Positions 12,241 to 21,874 of a stretch of DNA of 64,000 nucleotides are shown here, piece by piece. The stretch lies in contig JBITNC010000001.1 in NCBI GenBank assembly GCA_050084985.1, positions 66,898,001-66,962,000 on the forward strand. The letters run 5' to 3'. Source of the DNA: Nageia nagi. Taxonomy: Eukaryota > Pinophyta. Position numbers and translations under genes: made by a program. Under the pieces are notes generated by a model. The model searched no databases. It saw nothing but the letters and a program-made list of their open reading frames with translations, and had not been told where the DNA came from. The first letter of the stretch is position 1, and each line of letters starts with the position of its first letter.

Positions 12241-12754
12241 CTCAAAGCATAATTTGTAAACACATTAAAAATATAATATATAGGCAATGTATAAAATATT
12301 GAAGTTGAAAATGTCTATAAATATCGAAATTACTAGATGAAAATATATATACATGTATGTAAATACCAAGTCATATACGTAGATCAAAATATATGAAAAT
12401 ATTTGTAATGAACATGTACACTTATCACTATCATCACTACTATCATCTAATCTAGAAACCCTCACTACCCTCATCACTATCCCCTGTTCTATATCGATCA
12501 CTATTATCATGATCGCTACCATGTTGTTCTTCCTCTTAATATGTATCCATCACAACCTCTTAATGAACAGACTAGGAAATGTTTTTGCAAATAATAATTA
12601 AATAAATGATAGTAAAAAATTAGGAATTAAAAATCATTTCATGAATATCACACATAACTAATTAATTAGTACATAAACTATTATGAATGAGATATTTAAT
12701 ATTATACTATATTAAAAGAAAAAAATAATATCAAATTATTTAAGTTAAATTTTT

Positions 12755-12905
12755 ACTATAACCTAATAAGTCTAACTTGAGTTAAAGTTTTAGAAACCTA
12801 AGTCTAACATAAGTCATATTTTTACTAACTTAGCTAAGTAAAAATTTTACTAACCTAAGTCAAAGTTTTTCTAACCTAAGTGTAAGTATTGAAACCTAAA
12901 GGTAG
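12755..12905. repeat. Degenerate tandem repeat of an ACTAACCTAAGTC-type unit, array 1
   Basis: Units of about 20-25 bp containing CTAACCTAAGTC or CTAACTTAGCTAAG, separated by T-rich spacers, occur about six times. A related short array is found at 14690-14790, on the other side of the gag fragment. Confidence 0.6.
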
Positions 12906-13650
12906 TCCCCTTAACATGGTCCCACTTAGGTGCAACTTACATACATGTTTTAATTACATTTAGTCACATTTAAGTATATTTTACCTTATTATCACATATT
13001 TCTCTAGTTGTGTTCTTATGTTTTATGATAGGTATATTGAGATGGCTACTACATTCACATAAGGGGTCAAATGGTGAATCATGCTTGATATAAATGTAAG
13101 CATCTCTAACGTGGGGAAAACATGTTAATATTACATCTTGATACTTGATACCCTACTCTTTAGTATTTCTAAACATTACTTATTAAGATTGAAATCTTAT
13201 TACAACTCGAGCAAATATTTGTTATCCACATCCATGATCATATGCTTAGTTCAAATTGTCATAATCTCTATTGTAATCAATCCTTATATTCAAACCTCAT
13301 TCTTTAGGATTGTTAATTTTTGTGTTGATGTTTGTACCTATGCTAAGCTCTTTAAGACTAGCACCTATGCTAGTTTTTCTTCTATAGTTGGCCTTTGCAT
13401 TTGCATTACAAGGTCACCACTCTTTGACAAGTTCATCCATCATATCATCAACCTTGATATAAGTAAGGACATACAAGTATTTATCTTTCACTTGATTTTT
13501 TCTCTTTGGTACGTGTAGTTGCATTTTACCTCATGACATCAATGTAATTTTATTTTTTTGTTATTTCACTATTGAACTCCATTATTCATGTATTTTTATC
13601 TAAGTTAATTAGCTTAGATTTATCATACTATTAAATTCTTTTAATTAATT

Positions 13651-13692
13651 TAGAGGTAAATCTAGGTGTACCAAAACACATATCAACATATT
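13651..13692 (+). repeat. Direct repeat left of the gag fragment
   Basis: AGAGGTAAATCTAGGTGTAC continuing to CAAAACACATATCA. It recurs with few changes at 14655-14692 (AGAGGTAAACCTAGTTGTAC continuing to CAAAACACATATCA). The pair brackets the gag fragment and its upstream region, and could be remnants of terminal or target sequences. Confidence 0.6.
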
Positions 13693-14189
13693 ATTTCCCA
13701 CCTTTAATAGCATTTTCTTTCTTTTAATTAGGGTTAGAATATAAATGCTCTTGAATCTACCCATAGTTTACATCAAGAACCCTTGGGTTTCTAGTTACAT
13801 TTGATCTAGATTTTATGAGTGTGATAGAAATAGCAAGCATAACTCTCAAAGTCTTGACCAAATTAATGACAATGCATGAGTTTCAAACTCTCTTTACAAA
13901 AGCATCTACCCTAATAGTACATATTGCCATTGAAATTAGCATGGATGTGCACATCATCACAAACATTGCCATCAATGTCAATGCTAATAGTAGCAAGAAT
14001 ATTAAAAATCATGCATCTAATTTAGGAACTTTCACTCATGAAGATTTCAAACATCTTGAGTCCTAAGTTTCACATCTTGGGAGCAAATTTGGAGTTCATA
14101 AAAAATTAGATAGAGAACAAGGGTAACCCCTTTAGTTTGGACATTTTCAATACCCTCCTTGTTGATACAGATAAGGATCCTAATTTCAA

Positions 14190-14624
14190 AAAAGTTTAAT
14201 GGTGATACCAATCCTATTACTCATCTTCAAGATTTTGAATACATTATGGAGCTTAAATATAATGTTAATGAGCATTTATAAGTAAAATATTTTCCTATGA
14301 GTTTAATTGAAGAAGCTTGAAATTGGTTTCATAGCTTGGAAATATTATTAGCAGTTAAAGGATTAGTTCAAAGCTCACTTCAAGTGCAATGTGAAGAAAC
14401 TAGTTGATTTGATAGATTTTATCTATTGCAATCAAGGACAAACAAAGAGATTGGATAAGTTTTCTCCTAGATTCATCAATATTTTGAGATCCATTGAACA
14501 AAAGGTGGAAGAAAGCTTCATTACAAAGGTATTCCTTGAAAATATTAATCTCATTTTTCATGAAAAAGGGCTTGAGCATGTTAATTATTTCATTTATGCA
14601 TATGGTCCATTTGCTTATTGACAT
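14190..14624 (+). pseudogene. Isolated Ty3 gag (capsid) fragment
   Basis: The translation reads NGDTNPITHLQDFEYIMELK, then VKYFPMSLIEEA, then WFHSLEI, the conserved plant gag capsid core (D-P-x-x-H-L-x-x-F...M...F-x-x-S-L-x-x-x-A-x-x-W-F-x-x-L). After one frame change it continues (14391-14621) with KRLDKFSPRFINILRS and LGLE-like C-terminal residues. No RT or integrase follows. A matching 30-bp sequence (GGTAAAYCTAGKTGTACCAA) lies on both sides (13651-13690 and 14655-14692), so this looks like a truncated insertion or a segment bounded by a direct repeat. Confidence 0.7.
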
Positions 14625-14654
14625 CAATAAAATGTATATATGCTTTTAGTTCAT

Positions 14655-14692
14655 TTAGAGGTAAACCTAGTTGTACCAAAACACATATCAGT
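14655..14692 (+). repeat. Direct repeat right of the gag fragment
   Basis: Partner of the repeat at 13651-13692. It is directly followed by the CTAACTTAAGTCTAAC-type tandem tract. Confidence 0.6.
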
Positions 14693-14790
14693 AGTAACAT
14701 AAGTTATATTTTAACTAACTTAAGTCTAACTAACTTATGTAAAATATTTACTAACCTAAGTCATATTTTTATTAGCTTAATTCTAACCCT
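14690..14790. repeat. Degenerate tandem repeat of an ACTAACCTAAGTC-type unit, array 2
   Basis: Same unit type as 12755-12905. It runs without a clear border into the telomere-like tract. Confidence 0.55.
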
Positions 14791-15372
14791 AAACCTTAAA
14801 ACCCAAAAATCATAAGATTCTAAACCCTTAAACATTAAAATCCTAAATCATAATGCCCTCAATACCTTAAACTTTAAATCATAAACCTTAAAATCCTAAA
14901 TCCTAAAATCAAAAAGCCTAAAACTCTTAAACCCTTAACCCTTAAACCCTAAATATTAAACCCCAAATCCTTAAACCCTTAAACCTTAAACCTAAATCCT
15001 TAAACCCCTAAAACCTTAAGCCTAAACTATAAACCTTAAAACCCTAAACCCTATAACCTTAAAATTTAAACCCTTAATCCATTAAACTATAAACCCTAAA
15101 CCCTAAAATCATAAACCTTAAACTCCTAAACCTTGAATCTTGAAAACCTAGTTAAAACCCTAAATCCTTAAACCTTGAATCCATAAACCTTAAAACTTTA
15201 AACCTTTAAACCCTTAAAACCTTAAGTTATGAAAACTAAAATCCTCAATCCATTAAGCCTTTAAACCCTAAACCCTAGAATCCTTGAACACTTAAACTCT
15301 TAAACCTTAAACCTTTAATACCCTAATCAAAACCATAAACCCTTTAAACCCTTAAGCCCTAAACCCTTCCCC
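14784..15372. repeat. Degenerate interstitial telomere-like tract (CCCTAAA-type)
   Basis: About 590 bp made almost wholly of 7-9-bp variants of CCCTAAA (CCCTTAAA, CCTTAAA, CCCTAAT, CCATAAA and similar), with several perfect CCCTAAACCCTAAA stretches (for example near 15046 and 15098). Plant telomeres are TTTAGGG repeats read outward, so on this strand the tract shows the C-rich sequence. The units are heavily mutated and the tract is internal, so it is not a chromosome end. Confidence 0.8.
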
Positions 15373-15470
15373 TTATCATCTTATCCCTTACCCCTTATCC
15401 CCTCTCGCCCTTCCCCTTAGAGGGGGGTTAAAATATTTATGTTAAGGGGGTTAAAAAATTAGTATATTAA
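15372..15470. other. Pyrimidine tract followed by a G-run spacer
   Basis: A C/T-rich run (CCCCTTATCATCTTATCCC type) passes into AGGGGGGTTAAAATATTTAT and AAGGGGGTTAAAA, two G-run units. No gene is seen. Confidence 0.5.
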
Positions 15471-15589
15471 AATTTAAATTATATTAAAATATTAAATTTA
15501 AATTTTATATTAAATTGAATTACATTTTAGGGTTATTATATTAAATTATATTAAATTTATATCTAACTATTTTCTTATGATAAATTTTC

Positions 15590-15960
15590 AATTTTTTTTT
15601 GGTTAGGATTTTTAGTAAAACATTTTCTAAATTTTAAGGTATTTCTTAAAACCCTTAGGATGTTTTCAAAATTATCTAAAAATTGGAAAAAACCTATGAG
15701 TTTTATCAAATTTGGTAAAATACCTAGGTTTATTTAATCAAGAATTTGTTAAATTCTTAGGGTTTTTAACAATTTCTTTAGAAATTTGGTTTTCCCTAAG
15801 ATTTGAAAAAAATCCTAATGGTTGTTTACCAAATTCTTTAGGATTTGGTAAAAACCCTAAAGAATTTGGTAAAAACCTTAGGTTTTTTTTCAAATTCTTT
15901 AAGAAAATTCTTAATTTATGAAAAACCCTAAGATCTTTCCCAAAACTCTAGCATTTTTAC
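15590..15960. repeat. Degenerate repeat of a TTTGGTAAAAACCCTAAAG-type unit
   Basis: Units pairing AAATTCTTTAGGA with TTTGGTAAAAACC, in both orientations, recur about eight times. The open frame at 15712-15921 is Lys/Phe/Asn-rich only because of this repeat. The unit contains CCCTAA, so it may be a derivative of the adjacent telomere-like tract. Confidence 0.6.
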
Positions 15961-16283
15961 TAGTTTTATCTAGATTTAACATACCTTGTATTTTTTTACT
16001 TCAATTTTTGCATTTAAGAGTAAAAAATTAAAAATCTACATGAAAAAAAAGAAAAGTTTCTAGAATCTTGCAATAAAATTTTAAATGGCTAAGAAATATA
16101 CAAAAAATATGGTATAATGTTGTAAAGAACCCCCTTCCTACTTTCCCTCACTAAAATTGAAACTAAAATTCACTTTTATCTATTTCAAAATGTGTGGAAG
16201 CAAAGTGATAAGTATGTGGGGTCAAATTTATTTTATTTTAGAGTTCCATGTGCTTCCTGATGGTATGGTTGATGATCTATTTT

Positions 16284-16350
16284 ATCAAGAATAACATCAT
16301 GAATAATGTCAAGAATAACATCAAGAATAATGGCAAGCATAACATTAGGA
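16284..16350 (+). repeat. Minisatellite of an ATCAAGAATAAC-type unit, array 2
   Basis: Five or so copies of ATCAAGAATAAC-like units, matching the array at 11917-12005. It lies 0.75 kb before copy 2 of the 390-bp repeat; the other array lies 0.3 kb after copy 1. Confidence 0.7.
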
Positions 16351-17092
16351 AAATAACAAAAAATAGACCCCTAATGAGGCTTGATGATACCTAACAAAAA
16401 CAAAGCTATAAGTCAAAATAAAAAAATCCCTAACATTATGCCTGACACCTAATGTCTATTTTATTTTAGTGGGGGGAAGTTAACATACCTATTTCTTTTG
16501 CTAAAAGCCCTCCTATGCCTATGGGTTCTAATCCCATAAGAATACAAAAGAAAAGCTCATAAAGAGAAATATGCACCAACCTAGAAAAAATCTCAACATG
16601 AAAAAATATACTACTAAAAAAATCCACCATGAAGGATCCAAATCCTCTAGATTTTTTAACAATAGTCTATGAAGGTCTGATGAAGATCTCTAAGAATATC
16701 ATTTTTAACTATACTAGGATCCAATGCCTTAGAGCCCACCTTCAATTTTGCCAAATCCTCCAAGTGAGATAACCCACTCTCATAAAAGGATAACAAAAGA
16801 ATAATTTAAAAAATATCTCTAATCTCCATAAGTGAGAATCTAGAGTCCAAGGAAAAGTCTAGTGGGCTTCTTTAATATAGGAGGGAATTTACGTAAAATA
16901 GGGATTCCTCCTCTATAGGGGAGAAACAAGATCTAAGGAAAAAATCAAAAGGAGAGATCACATTTCCAAAAGAAACCCCCTTAAATAACAAGGATCACTT
17001 CCTTCAAATAAACCTTCAACTATGCTCCTTGCCTCTCAAGAATCCATTTTTCTAGCCACCTTTACTCATTCTTGCATGCCCTCATTTAAGAT

Positions 17093-17470
17093 AACATAAT
17101 GCATACTACTTCCTTCTTCATTGTGAGCTCCATACATTGAACCCCTTCTCTTGATCATCTATTTCATCTTTTTAATATTGGTTCTACTAGAGAAACAACT
17201 AGAGAGCATGCTTGTAGGTGAGCCCTCTCTCTCACAACCATCTCCCTTACCATCATCAGTCTCACCCTCATCAAACCCATTTGAGTCAACTTATACATTT
17301 GAATTCCCTATGACCTTTCTAGTAGATGCACAACTAGGAGCTTCATTTTTCACCACAAATTCACCTTGCCTAAGGCCCCCTCCACTTCTTGCATCCCTAA
17401 CCCCTTTCACCTCCTACTCACATCCTCTACATCGACTCTGACTGCTTGAACCCTCTCTCAAAATCCTTCT
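17093..17470. repeat. 390-bp dispersed repeat, copy 2
   Basis: Second copy of the sequence at 11250-11640, same orientation, diverged. The Ser/Pro/Leu-rich open frame at 17151-17441 lies in it; the equivalent frame in copy 1 is not conserved, which argues against a protein gene. Confidence 0.65.
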
Positions 17471-20400
17471 TGAGTAAAGATTCATGCTCTTGTCTTTATT
17501 TTAAAGAAAGTTATAAGAACATACTAAAATATCCTCCATTGGATCAAAAAATTCTTTGATTTATTGATTAGCCTTTTATTTATTTAGGCATTTCAATGTA
17601 GTTCATTGAAAACCTTTGCAATAAAGCACTTTATCTATGATCACATATCAAATTACTCTCTATTACAATATTTTTATTTATTTATTTCTTCATAAATATG
17701 CAAGTATAAATTAGAGTTTATGAAGTAAAATATTAACTTTTACCATGATTATTTCCTACTTATACTCATAATAAGAGAATATATCAAATAAAAAATTTAA
17801 CCAATATTTCTTAACATTGATAATCTCATCATAAATTATACACAAGTTATATTGAGATAGAAATATTTCCTCTTATGAAAATCATCAGAAGATAAAAAAT
17901 TTGGGAAAGCATCCCAACATGTTGGTGAGATCTTGTTACTTATCTTCACTTGAAATAACTAGTACCCTAAGGTTCATGTATTTTCTTTCCTATATTATTT
18001 GTAATAGTCTAATAAAGTGGAGGATGTAGATGTTAAATCATGATGTTTTAGGCCTTTGGAGTATTTTGAAATGCTAAATTTGTTTCAATTTCAAAGAAAA
18101 AAGGAAAAATAACAAAAGAATTTTAAAGAATCAAATATGAGAATGAAACATGAAGTATGGGTTATGCTCAAAGTAATATTTTCATCAACAATGCATTGTC
18201 TAAGATACTTTCTACCCAAATTAATTAAGAAAATCTATTAATTCATCTATTTACAATAATTAACCAAAGTCTAAATAACATAAAAATGGAGAAAAAGGTA
18301 ATTTGAATCTTTATAAATCACCAAATAAGGATGAAAATGTAAGAAGCATTTACAAAATAATTTGAATAGGAGTTTCTAATATAGTGACATAGAGAGAAAC
18401 AACTCATATTACAATTATTTAATTTGTAAGTTATGAAATATGACAAACTTATGATGATCCAAAAACTTCTAAGGATATTAAACAAAATTCTTAAAACAAT
18501 CAAGTTTATAAAGAAAAATGGGACAAAGCATATGAATTTCAATAAGTAAATCACAAATATTTTAATTCCATATCATAACCCAAATGAATGAGAAAGTTTA
18601 CTTGGATCTTAGAATAAATCACTTCAATCAAAAAGCAAAGAGTTTACAATTTTCAAATTATGCTCTCCACTTGCAAACAAGTTCATTCTAATTGTAAAAA
18701 TGATCCCATTGGGGCATTTATAGTCTTTTACAAAGGGAAGGTGTTGCCCTAATTTTAATTGTTTCTCTAATTTCAAATGAAATTTTCAACCAAACTTAAA
18801 CCAAATTAACTTAAAATGTAATGTATTCCTATGGGAGAAAAAACTCATCCACACAATTTAATCAAAAATACAAAGTTTTAATTAAAATATCTTGAAATAA
18901 ATAAAATATCTCCAACACTAAGAAAACATGATGAATTTCATTAAAATGCAATCTATTCTTCAAATATGATCACCATGAATGATTATGCCTTATTAATTCC
19001 TATGACCAATACCTTCATGTATAAAAAGCTATCCTCACTTCTCCTCCATATTCTATGAGCCTTAACTTATATTGATATTCTACCATTTATCATTTCACAT
19101 CCTGTTTCAATCCTTCTCTTGCCTCACCTATGCCATTACATTTGGCCTTTGCATAATTCAGCTAGTAATAATTGAATAAGAATCCTTTGCAATAATTGTA
19201 TTCTTTTATGTTATCTTTCAAGGCCTTCCTCAATGTAGCTATTATGGGGTAGATCTTATCCCACCTCTCCAATAGTTTCAAAGATTTTGCTTTTCAGGGC
19301 AATAATTTCTACCTCATATTATTTGAAGTTCTAGATGTACTCATATTTAAATGGTGAATGTACATTTTGCAATGAGATAAAGATATTAAATTAGGGTATA
19401 TTATATAGTTTGGGTGATATGGAGTTGGAATTGATACCTTAAGCACTTGATTTGGAAATTTTGAACTTGGAGTTTTCTATTAATTAAAAGGTGGAAAAAG
19501 GGCCATGTTTTTGGAAGATACTTAGGTCACATCAAACCTAGTTGTTAAAATCTCTAAGGTAATGCAGTGTAATGAGCCTAAATTGGGCTCACTAGGATCC
19601 TATGTAGATCCTTAATTTTCATAGATAAAATAGTAATTAAAAATTATCAAATGTACCTTACGAGAGGGATGTTTCACTCAAATGCTTCATATCTTAACAA
19701 TTATGTTTATAATAATCCAATCATCTCATGAAAAGGCTATATCTAATCAATTAACACCACACAAACCCAACTTTGATGTGCAAATGGATAAATCATTTAC
19801 TAGGAACCTAATGTCTCATCCAAAATATCGAAAAACACATAAAATACTCAACATCTAGTTCATACATACAAAATGGTACATTCAAATCCTAATAACTAGG
19901 TATGATGGAAATTCAATAATGAATTATCACTCATAATGCAAACATCTAGGTAGGAAGTGAAAATACTCAATAACGCACCCTCAAATATGTTAAATACCTA
20001 ACATAAGGTTTAGGAATCCATATCATAAGTAAACAACATAATAATGCACTCCAAGTCTAATTTCTAAGAAAAATGAGATAAATGATAAGAATATAGCATA
20101 ATACATGTAATTGTATTTGAATGATAATGTAGTGAACCTCAATTACAATGATAAGACTAATTGACCAAGGCTTAGATCCGTAGTGTGGCAAGCTTACACC
20201 AAGGATTCCTTCTCCAACAATTGTTGTAGAATATTAGAGATACACTAATAGTATTATATTAATCCAAGGGTAATTCCAACACCCCTTGAATATTTAGATG
20301 TTAACTTGGGTTGCGTTAACCCCCAAGTATGCACCCATGTAAGTCTTATATCACACCTCGTTATAGGTACCTCACCATAAAGAATGGAATTCAGGAAGAG

Positions 20401-21150
20401 AAATGCTCCAAACAAGGAATAATAATAATAATAATGACATAAGTTTATATTATAAGGATTCTCCTTATATAGTGAGAGATAACTTCATATCTAATCATGG
20501 ATTGGGATTGATGTAATCTCATCCAACTATGTCATAGGGGTGATCTATGTGCCTTGTAGTGGGTGAAATCACCTATGTATCATGCTCTATCTTAAAAGGA
20601 GTGCAATATTAAAAAATAGGCCCATTAAATGCCAATATTACAATCATTAAAGCTTTAATATGCAACATCCCAAATTAGGTGATTAATATTGCAGTTACAA
20701 TTAATAATTTTCTTAGTATTTGAATTACACAGTTATTGGCATAATAAATATAAAATCATACCTAAAGCACTAGAATAGGTACAATGTTCCATAATTAGAG
20801 TAATTAATTAATATCCAAGTTAAACTTATAATTAAAGGGCTAAATTACCATAAAAATACAAAAAATAAGTAAAATACTCTTAAACTAAATGTTCCCATTT
20901 TATAGTGGCAAAATGGGGAAAACACCATAAAGTTGGAAATACTAATTACATTCAATTATACCCTTACCAAATTGATTATCCCTAAAAATTTGAAAATATT
21001 CAATATTCATTTTGATCCTTATCCTTTCATTTCTTATTTTCATGTGTTATGAATAGATCAGAATCAACAAACTTTAGCTTATCTCTTTGATCAAACACCA
21101 ACTTCTTCTTTGATCTTGTTGGGGTGTCTCTTAAATGATGGTTAGATGTG
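17470..21150. other. Intergenic AT-rich stretch, no gene seen
   Basis: No protein domain could be recognised on either strand. The only simple repeat noted is an (AAT)n run at about 20419-20437. The block at 19570-20480 has a somewhat higher base complexity and could be an old LTR, but no partner copy was found. Confidence 0.45.
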
Positions 21151-21360
21151 GATCTTTTGAAGATAAATAGGGTGTGTATGATTGAATTCTCTTATGCTAA
21201 TATTAACTATCATCTTCAACAATCCATAATTTATTTAATGAAGACTCATTTTCCCTTGAGACAAAAATCACCTCCAACTTTTGGAAATCTATTTGAATAT
21301 CTCCTAAAGGATACATCCATTGAACTCCAAGAAATACTTGTTGTAATCCATCCTAGGGAA
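21130..21360 (-). pseudogene. Element A, protease C-terminal half (left side of the copia insertion)
   Basis: Read on the minus strand from 21360 leftwards, the frame gives VFLGVQWMYPLGDIQIDF and then QKLEVIFVSREN, the end of a Ty3 retropepsin (L-G-x-x-W-L...x-x-D-F). It joins the minus-strand frame on the other side of element B: at the right side the frame ends with ELYIFP at the GGGAA target site, and the left side resumes in the same frame after the site, with a single stop codon there. Upstream plus-strand reading frames here are shadows. To the left of about 21000 the element cannot be followed, so it is truncated. Confidence 0.75.
21356..21360. repeat. Target-site duplication of element B (left)
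   Basis: GGGAA, repeated exactly after the right LTR at 53312-53316. Confidence 0.9.
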
Positions 21361-21858
21361 TGTTGAAATGTATAATGAATTATTGTAAGGTATCTTCATG
21401 TAAATTCATTAATACTTAAAAGTATCCCTAGATACCTTTTAAGTATTTGTGAATAAGATAATGTATCTTTTCCTTCATTCTATTTCATGAGCATGCCCCT
21501 TGGGTAAAAGGGTGAAGCATGTCATTACATTATACATTAGTTAAAAGGATGATCCAAGGGAGTATTTTTATCTATAAATATAAATCCTTAACTCTTGATT
21601 ATTAAATTAGTTTGTAGGAAAGTTATGCTCTAGGATTGTTAGGAGAAGTGAGAAAGAGGTGTTGTAAGAGAGTGTTCTTTGAGAATATGAAGATCTTAGA
21701 TTAGTATATGTACTCTCTTCCATGAGAGCAACCACTTTACATATGGTGTCAAATTTGTGATATTAGCTATCTTGTGATGTTATGTTATTAATATTTGAGA
21801 GAGATTTCATGTGATCTTGGTAGAATAGGAATTTAGTCATTAAGGCTTATTCCCATCA
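21361..21858 (+). repeat. 5' LTR of element B
   Basis: Starts TGTTGAAATGTATAATGAAT and ends GGCTTATTCCCATCA. It aligns over its full length with 52815-53311, with differences mainly C/T and A/G. An internal CACTTTACATATGGTGTCAA-type block is shared near the end. Confidence 0.93.
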
Positions 21859-21860
21859 AT

Positions 21861-21873
21861 TGGTATCAAAGCC
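21861..21873 (+). other. Primer-binding site of element B
   Basis: TGGTATCAAAGCC, two bases after the LTR end. It matches the complement of the 3' end of plant initiator tRNA-Met, which primes minus-strand synthesis in many plant copia elements. Confidence 0.85.
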
Positions 21874-21874
21874 A

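Noticed and set aside
12265-12522. 85-codon minus-strand frame with hydrophobic C-terminus
   Set aside because: No recognisable family; hydrophobicity follows from the ATA/TAT-rich plus strand.
13138-13518. 126-codon plus-strand open frame, the longest in its region
   Set aside because: No domain, no start context and no homologous copy seen; composition is that of AT-rich DNA with TAG/TAA decay absent by chance.
14784-15372. A true chromosome end (telomere)
   Set aside because: The tract is internal, the units are degenerate, and ordinary sequence lies on both sides.
19570-20480. Possible solo LTR
   Set aside because: No partner, no clear TG...CA ends with a target-site duplication could be found by eye.
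21148-21366. 72-codon plus-strand frame ending at the copia LTR
   Set aside because: The minus strand of the same bases carries the retropepsin motif L-G-V-Q-W; the plus frame is a shadow.
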